A DNA stretch of 64,000 bases from Mucor racemosus (lineage: Eukaryota; Mucoromycota; Mucoromycetes; Mucorales; Mucoraceae): NCBI GenBank assembly GCA_027405735.1, contig JAPEHQ010000001.1, positions 1,426,001 to 1,490,000 of the forward strand, read 5' to 3'. The position numbers and the translations under genes were made by a program. Position 1 is the stretch's first letter. Each line of letters starts with the position of its first letter. This document shows positions 11,025 to 21,710 of the stretch, piece by piece. The notes under the pieces were generated by a model. It was not told where the DNA came from. It was given only the letters and a program-made list of their open reading frames with translations, and did no database searches.

Positions 11025-11642
11025 ATGGCTCATTATAACTTTGTATTTAATATAAACGGTTGCGATAGCTGCTCAACTGGTCCTTTGACTTTCAATATTA
11101 ATATAATGAATCCCCAACCACCATTATCAAACAATATACACCTTTCTGATTCTGCCCCTGTAAATGAAGTCAATGTGAATCTTAACAATGATGAAGCCAA
11201 ATCTAAACATGAAGAGGTGAAATCTTCTAATCCTGTCGCGCCTGCTAAGCTTGAAGTTTCAATTCCACCAGAAACGTCTTCAGTAGCTGAGCCATCCACT
11301 ATGACTAAGTCATTTTCTACAAACGAATCGCCTTTTTCACCTGAAACAAAAAACCTTTCTGCTTCACCAACCGCCCCATCTGTTCCTTTAAAATCGCCAT
11401 TATTGAATCCATTGTCTCCAACATGGCACATTCTTGAAGTTTCTGACACTGAAAGTGAATTCAATGGCATACCAGATATATCTCTTATTTGTAAATCTCC
11501 AGTTATAAGAAAGCATTCTGATGCATTCGATGAAGAAGTAGATGATGAAATAAACAATGATCCCAGCGATTCCATCGAAACTTTTTATCAAGCTCCAGAT
11601 ACTGCAGATATTCAAGAGTACAAAGCAAGGAAATATTTCTAG
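11025..11642 (+). CDS. CACTA passenger gene 2, Ser/Pro-rich acidic protein (205 aa)
   Basis: An intact single-exon ORF of 205 codons starting MAHYNFVFNINGCDSCSTG. No family is recognised. The middle is low-complexity Ser/Pro/Thr/Ala with Glu and Lys. The C-terminal third is acidic (DEEVDDEINNDPSD) with a possible short-linear-motif region before the terminal KARKYF. No signal peptide or membrane span is seen. It lies inside the CACTA element, divergently transcribed from passenger gene 1 with about 190 bp between their starts, so the two may share a promoter region. Intactness over 205 codons in AT-rich DNA and codon-like composition favour a real gene. Its function cannot be inferred. Confidence 0.6.
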   Translation: MAHYNFVFNINGCDSCSTGPLTFNINIMNPQPPLSNNIHLSDSAPVNEVNVNLNNDEAKSKHEEVKSSNPVAPAKLEVSIPPETSSVAEPSTMTKSFSTNESPFSPETKNLSASPTAPSVPLKSPLLNPLSPTWHILEVSDTESEFNGIPDISLICKSPVIRKHSDAFDEEVDDEINNDPSDSIETFYQAPDTADIQEYKARKYF

Positions 11643-12163
11643 AAATAAAAATTAGATTGGCTGAAAGTTATTTGAAAATAAACCTTTTTTATTATAGAAA
11701 GAATAATAATAAAGATTAGTAACATTTATCATGGAGAACGTAGGCTTAATGACTAGAAAAACTAATGGTATATAAGCGAAACCAGGAGTGCCTACTGCAG
11801 GTCTTGGTTTAAAGGGCTTTTTATAACAATATGAGTTTGAAAAGGATTTGGTTCTGAAAATGGTTGCTTAATTGTAATGTCTGAGATATTATGTTATTTA
11901 GAATAAAGAATAATTGTTTATTGATTGATTATTTACTCGCTATTTATACTATTGTATTAATTGACTACGGATACATGGTTGCTAATCATGTACCAATAGA
12001 TTACTTCTAGAAGGTGTCTATGCCTTGGTCTTGCTACGCATGCTTACCAAGCAACCTTCTCGTAGATTCTAGCAGTGTCTCTAGCATTAATGATTGGTTC
12101 ACTTTCCGAAGGCCTTGGAGCCACTACATTAATATCTGAATTTTCAGACAAATTTTTTTTAAT
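11643..12163 (+). pseudogene. Possible 3' end of a decayed LTR-retroelement pol
   Basis: The sequence directly before the polypurine tract reads weakly as a pol C-terminus (frame containing EGLGATTLISEFSDKFFL). Upstream of that nothing coherent remains. It is assigned from its position next to an LTR-like start at 12174. Alternatively it is plain intergenic DNA inside the CACTA element. Confidence 0.25.
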
Positions 12164-12440
12164 GAAGGGAGAATGTGATAACTGTGACCTTAGCATTCAT
12201 TGTGAGAATGAATTAAAATAAAAAATATTAATAATTACTGAACAATTTTTAGTAACTAATTTAAACCCCTCCTTTGCTTTTCTTAATCAATATTTTAAGT
12301 AAAAATTCTATAATAAACTTTATTTCTGTGTAAAATTCAAGTTTTTGACTATTAATATTTTCGTAAAACAAAAAAGATTGTGGTTTCTTGGTTTCTTCAT
12401 TGCAATAATATTATAACTTCGAGGAACCAATATTGAAAGG
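12164..12440 (+). mobile_element. LTR-like relic with polypurine tract
   Basis: The purine run GAAGGGAGAA (12164-12173) is followed immediately by TGTGATAACTGTGACC, which is the usual arrangement at the 3' LTR of Ty3-type elements. The right end of the LTR cannot be placed and no target duplication is seen. Confidence 0.35.
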
Positions 12441-12639
12441 TTGAATAAATGAATTTTATTACTAACATTGTCAAGGAATAGTATAATACATAGTATCCAT
12501 AGAATTAAAAGTTGCTGTATATAATAATAATAAATTCCTAGACTTTATACTTGTAAATTCATGGTTTACAGAAAATATTCAGATTCAATCACCGGGCTTT
12601 GCTTTAGTTGAGCGGGACTTTAAACATGGCATATTATTG

Positions 12640-12930
12640 TCATAAATTAAATACGTGATCCACATTTTTGCAAATGATCGTCCTTCCAAAAACAAATGCC
12701 GAACAATCTCCGGAAGCGGCTATCTAATATTCACAAGCATGAAATTTCTAGAAAAAATTACCGGACAGTCCGGACACGGATGTTTAAAAGTCTCAAGCAG
12801 TGAGATCCGTAGTGTTGCTGTCGAGCCAGATTTTGCCAACCAAATTTTCTAGTACAAGCTCGGCTCGAGAATATTCCTAGACATGCGGGTTTCGAAATAC
12901 CATACAAAAATTAAGGTTCGATTATATAAC
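12640..12930 (+). repeat. Interspersed repeat Z, copy 1 (carries a 70-bp MITE)
   Basis: Similar to 36245-36514 (opposite orientation) and 54027-54300 (same orientation). The most conserved blocks are CCGAACAATCTC, TTTCTAGAAAAAATTA and AAAAATTAAGG. The MITE at 12810-12879 interrupts it at a place where the other two copies are continuous. The 65-codon ORF here, and those in the sister copies, are by-products of the repeat. Confidence 0.75.
12810..12879 (+). mobile_element. 70-bp hAT-type MITE, copy 1
   Basis: The ends are TAGTGTTGCTGTCGAG and, on the other strand, TAGGAATATTCTCGAG. Flanking octamers are GAGATCCG and GACATGCG (6 of 8 match), as expected for an aged 8-bp hAT duplication. The core is a 52-bp quasi-palindrome with TGTCGAG..CTCGA(G/C)A ends around CTAGTA. 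Sister copies are at 27624-27693, 36515-36587 and 53954-54026. Confidence 0.75.
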
Positions 12931-13387
12931 TAGTTATTCAAAAGCTTGTTTTATTTTTTATTTCTATGAAGTATAAAAACCACTTACAGTATTAATCTAA
13001 TAATGGAGTTTAACTTGGAAAGAGTAAGATGGTACAACCAGATTCTAAAAAAGTCCATAAAATCACAAATTTGAAGGATTTATTTATAAAAGTAAAATGT
13101 GCATGATATTCATTTATTTTTAAAATATATATTCATTTTTATATTCAAATACATGTTAATATTTTTACTCGAAAAAAAAATTCTAAATTATTTTCGTATT
13201 TTTTAGAAAAAAAGAAACGGATAGTTTGGAATTTCAGAAAAAAATTCACTTTTTGAAAATTTAACCAGAGGCAAGCAAATATTTTATCATATTTTCACTG
13301 CTTACAGTGTTTACTCTACCACTGAAAAAAAAATCTGGGCGTATTACCTGCAGGGAATACGAGGGAATACGCTCTGTAGTTGCAGTG

Positions 13388-13563
13388 GCTCTCGTGATAT
13401 ATATCACGTGCATTCCGACCTGTTCGGTTCGATAGATCTGTTCGGTATTTAGTCATTACTAGTTATGAGTATATAAGCTCATGTTATATACTTCAATAAT
13501 AAACTTAACTTCTTTCTAATATAAATCTATTACTACTACATTTATTAATAGTTGTTCCTTACA
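13388..13563 (+). mobile_element. LTR fragment into which the CACTA element inserted
   Basis: The sequence has an LTR-like 3' half: TATA-type GAGTATATAAGC, an AATAAA-like signal and an end at CCTTACA. With the CACTA element removed it would continue leftward into 4512-4563, which begins TGTTATGTC. That would give a split LTR of about 225 bp next to the tRNA gene. No target duplication is found (TTGGA against GACTA), so this is inference. Confidence 0.35.
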
Positions 13564-15171
13564 GACTAAACATATAAAACATAACTAAAATACCTAATAG
13601 CCTTCGGCTATAGGTATATAACCATGTTGTTGGATCTGGATGATGAAAACTGGAAACAAGTTTCTAATTATGAAGAGATGGATGAACTATTGATATATGG
13701 TAAAGCCTATTAGAATAATCGATTGAAAGCAATTGGTTTCAAAAATGGGTAAGATGGAAGACTTGATAATATGGCTCGCTAGCAGTTCTTTTTTTTAAAT
13801 TTATGCTGCTTAATCTTCTAATAACTTACCTAATTAGCATATATTACTGGACATCTACCAATATATATAAGAAATAGATTCCAACCTATAATTCAAAACG
13901 TAATTTGTATTTTACAGACTGTATGATACTATCTACCTACTAGGGTGATGTTGTTAACCAGCAGTTTATGTTTTGAATTGGTCGATATAAATCTTCGGCG
14001 TTTTTTGATGAATACAGATTCAAATTTCGGACACTTTCATTTTAATTCAAGTTCTTCCAATTACTGAAGAGCAGCAAATACAAAATTCTTGCTAAATTAT
14101 TGTAATAACGTGTTTTTGGAATTAAAGTTACACTCCATGCATATTTTGTAAATTATTTGAATTTAATTATTATAAATTTTGTATTAACTGATAAACCAGT
14201 ATGCATTAGATATAGTAAAATTGAGGGAGCAGTAAGGTAAATATCAATAATTCTAGATAAAATAAGACGATTCAATTAATCTCTGTTCAATTGTAGCACC
14301 TTGGCCGACTGAAAAACCAATTTACTACAATAACAGGTAACCAATAATTGAATGTTTAATGTAAAGAATATAATGATGTGTTAAGTTGTTCGAAATAAAA
14401 TATTTCTTGGTAAAGGTTGTTCTTTTTTTTTTTTATTTAAGGTCTTAATTTCAATGTTATTTATACTGGTGTAAATTTAATATGAATTTTCCCAAAGTCG
14501 AGATTTTCTTGGAAATTTCAATATGTTGTAAACAGTTTATCCTTCTGAACTCCAGATTTAACAATAATGACTTCATGCCTGTCATATTGACGAGTCTGTT
14601 CTTGGAAACATAACTATAAAACTGCTTTGATTCATGTGAATTTCATAATGTTTTCTTTTTTTAGATTTTCTTGATGAGTTTTGCTTGAACTTTGATAATC
14701 ATTTTAGATTGATAATGTAAACAAGGGTTTGTTGAAATGTTGGGCGTGTGTTGCTAAGAATAATAAATTGACTAATCTGTTATAAGGTTTATCTATCAGG
14801 TGTATAACTGTAGCTTGACTAGTTGTCTTGAATTATGATTTCCTGCATACGATGTCAATACATGTGTTGAACCAATTTGCGAACGATGTCATAATAATGC
14901 TGGATAATTCTGATACAATGATCATAGTGTAATAACGATACAAATAATACTGTATGTTTCTGATGAGTCCACTTCCATACCTAAATACCTTTATTTGTCA
15001 ACCACATGTATTAATTATTCACATGATAGCAATTATCCTCCTTCATCATTATACATACATTTTACTCTGTAAACCTCAAATACTGCAAATTGTTTCTTCA
15101 AGCGCATATTCAAAAAGCACGTGACTATATAGCTACAAGTAAAGCTAAAAAACCATCAGCAACTACACACT
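13564..15171. other. Intergenic, no gene recognised
   Basis: AT-rich DNA without an ORF that I would defend. Its right part from about 14900 probably belongs to the 3' LTR of the minus-strand retroelement, whose LTR start is at 15176. Confidence 0.5.
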
Positions 15172-15188
15172 TATCACCCTCTCCCCAC
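15172..15188 (-). other. Polypurine tract / 3' LTR start of a Ty3-like relic
   Basis: On the minus strand GTGGGGAGAGGG is followed directly by TGATAAGTGTGTAG, 19-31 bp after the integrase stop. This is the standard junction of polypurine tract and 3' LTR. The far end of the LTR could not be fixed. Confidence 0.6.
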
Positions 15189-15206
15189 TAAGCTTTACTT
15201 GGGAGC

Positions 15207-16086
15207 TTATTGAGTTGATATTCCTTGTTGTCTGTGATCCACCCAGGAACGAAAATGTTTAAACGCCACTGAAGTAGTAATATCAGGTACCATGTAATTG
15301 CTTTCTTCAAAATGTTTCAATTTGTCACCATTAACAGCATCTTTGATTCTTGTCTTATTGTTTAAACCTTCAATATAATAAGTACCACTGGAACTGTTCA
15401 CTTTATAAATAGTAAATGGACCTTGCCGCCTGTCAGCAAATTTAGACACAAGTGTTGATTCCACCTTTAATAATAATTGATCTCCGATTATGTAGTTTGG
15501 AATAGGATGCACTGTTTTGTTGTACCGAATTGCTGCCTTAGCCTTAGCCTGATCTGAATTTTTCCTGGCTTCTTCACGGATGCGTTGCAATTCTTGATAT
15601 ACATATTTAATTCTAAGCTCAATTTCCTTTTCATATTCTCCTTCCACAAAGTCTTCAATAGGTTTTGACCAAATTCCAGGAGTTATCATTTGATAACCAT
15701 ATAAGAGTACACATGGAGGATATTTAGTGTCTTCACCAGATAATAGAGCAACAGAGCTGATAGGAGGGCGACTAACCTCTGGTAGAGAGAAATAGGCCAT
15801 GGCATCAAAAAGTCTGGTACCATGTTGTAGAGCATCAAGAATGCTGTCGAGCTTAATTGGAGCTTCATCATCTCTGGAAATAAGGTTAAGATCATCAATA
15901 GCAATAGAATTCTTTTTGAACCGACCACAAGGAAGTTTTGTAATATATTAGCCCAGCTATCAATGTCTTGATCGACAAGTCCGAAATCATATAAAGAAAT
16001 TCCGTATTCATTAGGAATTCTACCGGCTGTTGATTTGGGGGGCACTTTAGTATAAACTGAGAATGGTCTTCGGCGTAAGTTTTCAA
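15207..16086 (-). pseudogene. Ty3/gypsy integrase C-terminus (decayed)
   Basis: The intact 197-codon frame 15800-15207 carries typical C-terminal integrase text. It has CVLLYGYQMITPG, a long charged helix (YQELQRIREEARKNS), then GPFTIYKV, GTYYIEGLNN and VNGDKLKHF. These match the GPF/Y module that ends Ty3-type integrases. Upstream, frames 16045-15686 and 16086-15895 overlap in different phases and show frameshifts. The catalytic DDE core, reverse transcriptase and RNase H are not present between here and gag, so the element has lost most of pol. It would act in insertion of the retroelement cDNA if complete. Confidence 0.8.
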
Positions 16087-16404
16087 TTTAAAAGAGTTGT
16101 TTTTTCGATGACCTTAAAGTCTTGATCCCATCAAGCAAATCTTTAGTTGCGGATTTGTCAACAGACAACCAGTCAGAGATAGTTAAGTTAGTATTTGTAT
16201 CTTTGAGTAGATTCCAAATGTTGAGCTTCTTTACAGTCACCGGTAGTTTCCTGTTTTTCCTTTTGTTTACTCTTTTGATGGCTTAACCTTGGTTGTTTCT
16301 ACCACGCTTGGAGACTCGGATTGAGTTAACCGACCTTGCCTTGTTAATTTTTACTACATTTATGTGAGGATTTTTATAGTTTTAATGAACGTCAACACCT
16401 CCAC

Positions 16405-17010
16405 TTAAAGTTGACGTCCCTTGCCTTTTCCCGAATTAGTATTAATGGGTTCAGCATTAGCACCAGTGGCAGGAGTTTGTTGTTGCTGTATTTCAGCTAA
16501 ATACGCCTTGAATTTCTCACAATGTGTTTTGATATGCCCAGGCTCTTTACAATAAAAACATATTTGAGATCTCGGATACGAATTTGTAGCAGGAGCAGGA
16601 ATACGATAATTAGGATTGACATTTCCTTGAGTTTTCAACATGCTAATTTTTAATTCATTGAACTCTTTTAAAAGTGTATCCATCTTGTCATTGGAATATA
16701 CTGATGATACATATTCTTTAGATGGAGTCAAAATTGGTGAAGAGGCTTCAGAATCAGAGGACAACGAATCTTCAATCCTGTTTATCCTTTTCGTTTCATT
16801 CTTTGGATACTTGATATCATACTTTTTCATAACTGCTTCAGCTTTTGTTGCAGCTTCAACTACTTCTTCTAAAGATAATTGGGCAGAAATGTCTTCTTTT
16901 TGCTCAACTTCCCAAGCAATAACCGTATGAATGGCTCCCATAAAATGTCGAGCTTTAATGTGTTCATCCTTTATTCCCACCAAGGAATATAATTCTCTCA
17001 ATTTAATGTC
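16405..17010 (-). pseudogene. Ty3-like Gag, C-terminal part with zinc knuckle
   Basis: The frame reads MRELYSLVGIKDEHIKARHF and ends with a CCHC knuckle (CFYCKEPGHIKTHC, C-x2-C-x4-H-x4-C), followed by a basic Gly/Lys tail. It is the nucleic-acid-binding nucleocapsid region of a retrotransposon Gag. The N-terminal capsid part is missing: an in-frame stop stands where the GCAA-rich tract begins at 17018. It lies upstream of the integrase relic on the same strand, so both come from one degraded element. Confidence 0.8.
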
Positions 17011-17017
17011 AACGTCT

Positions 17018-17567
17018 TAGCGTTCGCAAAATGACAGAGCCTAAGCAAGCGCAAGCAGTTTCAGCAAGCATTTGCCGAGTTTAAAATATTTGAAGATTAC
17101 TCAAGCAAGCAAGCAAGCAAGCATAAATCAAGCAAGAAGTCGAGCACGAGCATATTATAAGCAAGTAAGCGAGCAAATCCGAGTGTAAACGCAAGCATTG
17201 TACTATATATTTCCAGCCTGATATTGGTTCAAAATGTGATGCATTTTGTTATTTTTAAAGCTCAAATTGCGTAAATTGAATAAAATTGCCCTATGTTACG
17301 TGTTTGCTTACTTGACTTGAAAGCAGACAAGCAAGCAGGTCTACACGCAAGCAAGCCTATTTTAATTTGAAGCGATTCGAGCAAGCATACAAGCAAGCTT
17401 TTAATGTTTTCATCGAGCGCCAAGCAGTAAATTGCTAAAAAAAATTAATCAAGCAAGCCAAAGCAAGTAATGCCCTGAAAAAAGCGCAATTCAAGCGAGC
17501 CCAAGCATAGGGCTCGCTCGCTTGCTTATGCTCGCACTGCTCGATTGCGATCACTAGTAAAACCCTA
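17018..17567. repeat. GCAA/AAGCAAGC-rich tract, possibly a hAT-like insertion
   Basis: Over about 550 bp the words CAAGCAAGC, GCAAGC and AAGCAAG recur, with a run of CAAGCAAGCAAGCAAGC at 17104-17120. Toward the right end a hairpin is formed by AGCGAGCCC and GGGCTCGCT around 17495-17518. The outer ends are TAGCGTTCG and, inverted, TAGGGTTTT. It interrupts the Gag frame. The flanking octamers CAACGTCT and GTAATAGT do not match, so a complete hAT element is not proven. Confidence 0.55.
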
Positions 17568-18600
17568 GTAATAGTTATAATTAATGTATATAAATACATC
17601 CAATGGATGTATTGTTAATAAAAGTGTAGTATTCTGGCAAGCTTATTTATACAAACTCTTTTGACATTTCAATTTTCTATTATTTATGATCTATCAGAAT
17701 TAGGAATTACCGAATTACCAATTTAGAACATCTGTCAAACCATGATGTTCAACATGCAAGTCAAGCAAGGTCATATTCCATGCGTCTATCATCATGCTAC
17801 TATTGAATCATAGAAGCATGATTCCAATATATCAACACAATATCCAAATGCTCATTCTAATTATATTATCACTCACATTTAATACACTCATTCAATTAGT
17901 ATATAAACCCCCTCTAGAAGCTCATAATAAAACGGTACTTTTTCATTTGATTAATTTTATACGATTTACCTTTCGATAAATCAATTTAGGTTTTTTGTTA
18001 GTGGTGGTTGCGTATCTCATAGGGAATGTAGTTCCAGTCTACTTATTTCTTATTGGAATGCTATCTTGTCATAAATGATAGTAATTGTCAATTCCAAATT
18101 AAGTGATTCCTTTAATTTAATACCAGATAAAATGGAGATCATAGTGTAACTTAACCATACACCTAAATTGAGGCGTCTATTTTTTGTATTCATAAGATAG
18201 GTCCAGCTGTAAGATACTCTGTGGAATATATACACATCTATCCACTATATTGATCTCCATTTCATCTGATTCTCAATTAAACTTCTATTCTAGCAACTTA
18301 TAGTTAAAGATCAATCAACATAATGTGGATTTAATCACACCATTATGATCAAGGACCCATGAACTCTATGAATACACCGATTGGTTACTATCAAGATTTA
18401 TGTCTGACAAGGGATATTATTGGCTATGTATGGACCTAGGGATGCTTACCTAATCTCTCTGATGAAAACTATATAAAGAGGACATTTATTTACTGCAAAA
18501 GTCCTCAAGTAGAATTTAACTTGATAATAAAACCCTAATGTTATCTAGTCGAATTCCTATTGTTTTTTTATACTTTTTTCCGTGAATAGCTCTGTCTGTT
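17568..18600. other. Intergenic, no gene recognised
   Basis: AT-rich, with only short chance ORFs. The stretch ending near 18540 (TATAAAGAGG, then AATAAAACCC) looks LTR-like, but no ends were found. Confidence 0.4.
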
Positions 18601-18604
18601 CCAC

Positions 18605-19800
18605 ATACTCTACATTTTTTGTTTCAGCGAAAAACTAGTGTTTTTCTTCGAGATAATCAAGATAATAGTTCACATTACAGCTTAAAATCTATGATAACTG
18701 AGTTACAAAATCGATTTGCTGAAATTGTCGAAAAAATGATTCAAAAACAGAATCGTTTTAAAGCTTACGAACTGCAAAGTAAATTAAGCTAGCGTATTAA
18801 ATGGCTTTTGTACAGTTTTGGATTCTACATCCAACTAAATAAAATTCAAACAAATGCTTCACATTGAACATTGCGTAAATATGATTGAAATTTTGGAGGT
18901 TTTCTAAAGATACATAGCACTTTTTATATACATATTTCAAATGTGATTAATAAAAATGAAGCGCAAAAAAATTATCTATCGATCTAGTTACTACTGAACC
19001 TTCTAGCTGCATTTTTCGTAGAGAAAACGAGATTTCTGTCCTTTTTTTTTTCGAATTCAGAATTTGGGATGAGGATATACAAGTTAAAAATTGAAGCTGG
19101 AAATGGCGTGTCTCTTTGTGCACAATTTTGAGGATATCTCAACGAAAAATTAATATTTTGAAAAAAACTAAATTGGATCCGAGAGAGCTAAATGAGGCTG
19201 ACGAAATGAATATAGAAAAAAATGCTATTTAATTTAACGAGTACTTTGAAATCTGCTATAGAAATGGCAAAAAATAAAATGAAAAAAATAAAAGTGCTCA
19301 GAATATTTGATACTACAATATGTTATAGAGCGCCTCAAAATAAGTAAGTTTTATTATTAAAAAGTGTTAGTATAGCTTAATTTCCTGCAGAGATATGAAG
19401 CCCCAAAGTGTTTAATTTTTAGCAGTGAAATACCAGTAAAAATCTGAAACTTTAACATTGAAAAATTAATACCAATTGCAAAAAACAGGATATTTTTGGA
19501 TACGCGTTTTTGGATTAAAGCTGAACATCTCAGGTACATTGGCATATAATTTTTTTTTGGCGTTATTTAGCGAAAAAAAAAGTTGGACAGGGATAAAAAG
19601 TGGGACCCAGTTTTTAAGGAAAAATCAGTGAATTTTACGCATTTTTTGGTCTTTCGTGAGATATAAAATAAATTTAGAGATAAATAATACAATACAATTA
19701 ATTTATGCCTATTTTTTTGCGTCTAAAGTTTATCCTAAAAGAAAGTTTCGTATGGGGCTAATCATGGAAATAGGACACGCTTTGATTTTGCAGACTGAAG
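18605..19800 (+). repeat. Interspersed repeat A, copy 1
   Basis: Begins at CTACATTTTTTGTTTCAGCG and is homologous over its whole length to 27925-29035, 37465-38570 (+) and 51895-53085, 62610-63661 (-). A broken piece is at 31335-31446. Conserved blocks are GATATGAAGCC, GGCATATAATTT and TTTAGCGAAAAAAAA. Most copies carry frameshifted remains of the same short antisense peptide frame. No transposase domain is recognised. Confidence 0.85.
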
Positions 19801-20417
19801 ACTTTGACATAGGTACCAATATTTAGTAGTTGAATCATTTTTTTTTTAACTTATAAAAGATTGTATTGGTGGATTAATTTCAAAAGACTAGAACCTAGAA
19901 AAAAGACGACGGTTATTGTATTTCAATGCATAGTTGAGCCTGTTTTTGACTAAACATGGGAAGCTATCTAAACCAAAAATCAACATGTTTTCTTGAAATT
20001 AATGCGAGATGAAAACTACAGAAGCTCGAAATTTTTTAGCCATGTACTAATTTGATTTGTGTGTGTTTGGGATTAATTAAAGTAAAGCATTTGTATTAAA
20101 AATTGAATTAAGTAGCCTGTTTAACAATGAAAACCTCCAAGTTTTTACACCCAGAGGCTTTAAATTCATAAAACAAAATTACTAGCTAATTTTTGAAACA
20201 GATTAGTGCATCTAAAGAATGCAATCTTACTTTTGTGGACCTGAGAAATCCTTTAAAAATCATCAATATATAATATCATTACGCAAGCAGCTGTTCAAGA
20301 TGTAAAACATCCATTAATCAGAAAACAGTTTTTACGACCTTAGTTTAAGAATAAATAGTAATGTGTATTAAATAATAAGGAAATTAATAGAATAGTAAAA
20401 GTATAATAAAATACTGG
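19801..20417. other. Intergenic downstream of the RGS gene
   Basis: AT-rich sequence with no supported feature. It forms the 3' flank of the minus-strand RGS gene. Confidence 0.5.
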
Positions 20418-21599
20418 TTATGCAGGGGTAGCGCTGCTACCAGCAGAAGCAGCAGAAGCAGCAGAAGCAGCAGCAGTCTTCATTGCTTCCATCATTTTAG
20501 CCATTGTTTCTGGATCATATTCATTAGAGATACCAATTGCAAGTGCGGTACAAATACCACAGAATCCAAATGTAAACATCATAATATGAGTAACAACTTC
20601 CTATAGTAACATTTAGCGAAAATGTACATTTAATGCTAGATTTTTACATACATAATTATGTTTTCTCACACATGGATCAAGAATACGTTTCCAATTTTTT
20701 CTTTCGACTTGATCTTCTACTTCTACCTGTCTTGAACGACGAAGAAATTTATTCTTTGTCAACTGACCACTCTTGAATTTTCTATACTCGACCAATTCAT
20801 AATGAGGAATCATTCGATTACCCAACACAGCACGTGTTGGGCAAAGACCAGATCTTCCAGATGCAAATAGAAGAGCAGATAAAAATGAAATTACAATGAT
20901 GGGCCATCTAAAAATACGAGGTGCATGCAGACTGTATGTCATATATAAAAGTAAGGGTGCTTGAAACGCCAAAAATATACTGAGCAAGTAAAAAAAGATC
21001 ACAGCACTAAAACGAACATTTTGAAGAGCATGATGTAAAAAGTGCCGAAGACTAACTTTGTTGAGATAATCGTAAATATACTCATGAGCGTCCAAGAATA
21101 CATCAGGATGTGTAGTGTAGCAAGCATTATAAAGCACATATCGCGATCGCCATGATTCAACGTTTAATTCTTTAAAAGAGTTGGGATAAAAAAATGTCTG
21201 TAAGGCTGAATCGATTTCAGCACGGAGGGGTTGACCCGGGGTTGTCTTGTAGAGAATATCATTAACAGGAGAAAATACTGTAGGGTCTTTTGTTTCTTCT
21301 TCAGTCTTGATTAGGAGTTCTTCCAATGGTAAGTTAATCGAACTTGCCGATGCAGTGTCCTTTGGTGGAGGTGATTTGGCCTTTTCATGTTCTGGTAAAG
21401 CTTCAAATTTCTTTCTGTATTCCATTAACCATACGTGAAACTCGAGATTTTGTACAGTGTGCTCCTTGTTTAACAAGAACAATCTAAAATCTTCTAAACT
21501 GATAGGTTGTTGTGTTTGTCCACTTATAACTTGTTCTATATTTCATGGTAATTTAGCCACGGTAATTTCTCGAGATTAAATATGAATACCTACGAACAT
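20418..21599 (-). CDS. Rax1-like RGS-domain membrane protein
   Basis: An RGS domain begins in exon 21535-20652 with PISLEDFRLFLLNKEHTVQN, then FHVWLMEYRKKFEAL. It is split by a linker and resumes at ALQTFFYPNS through VFLDAHEYIYDYL. Two or three hydrophobic helices follow (VIFFYLLSIFLAFQAPLLLY, WPIIVISFLSALLFASG), and the last exon 20600-20418 adds a further span (MMFTFGFCGICTALAIG) and an Ala/Ser-rich tail. Cytosolic RGS plus C-terminal membrane spans is the architecture of yeast Rax1, a bud-site landmark factor. A role in polarity or G-protein signalling is inferred. The intron between the last two exons is clean (GTATGT..TATAG). The N-terminus is uncertain: 21599 is the nearest in-frame ATG, but the frame stays open to about 21710 and another exon upstream (perhaps near 22045) is possible. 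Confidence 0.82.
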
Positions 21600-21710
21600 G
21601 GATTTCTTTGAGATCACTTTTTTCTGACGTGAACCAGCGCCTCCAGCTTCTGGGAAAGGTTTTGACGTATCCAAGCATGCTTTTTTCTTATAAAATTTCC
21701 TTTATCAAAA

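Larger units (their letters stand above)
4564..13387. mobile_element. Complete CACTA/Plavaka-like DNA transposon, 8.8 kb
   Basis: The left end starts CACTGCAACTAATTCTCACT. The right end read on the minus strand starts CACTGCAACTACAGAGCGTA, so 11 terminal bases are identical and inverted. Both ends are flanked by the trinucleotide GCT (4561-4563 and 13388-13390), which matches the 2-3-bp duplication known for CACTA elements. Both subterminal zones repeat GGGAATACG/GTAATACGC-type motifs (4583-4765 and 13338-13373), as transposase-binding subterminal repeats do in this superfamily. Inside are a transposase gene (-), a second multi-exon gene (-), a third gene (+) and older repeat relics at 12.1-12.9 kb. 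A KDZ-type element is less likely because 8-bp duplications would be expected. Confidence 0.88.

Noticed and set aside
11033..11575. 180-codon minus-strand ORF opposite passenger gene 2
   Set aside because: The plus-strand frame is longer, begins with a good ATG context after an A-rich leader and has gene-like composition; the antisense frame mirrors it.
12655..12852. Peptide family ISGSGHLMIFPSFKSLEKII shared by ORFs at 12655, 36285 and 54051
   Set aside because: It is shared because all three lie in repeat Z. Reading frames start and stop at random points and one copy contains a MITE.
17018..17567. CRISPR-like array
   Set aside because: The GCAA words are short, degenerate and irregularly spaced without unique equal-length spacers, and the genome is eukaryotic.
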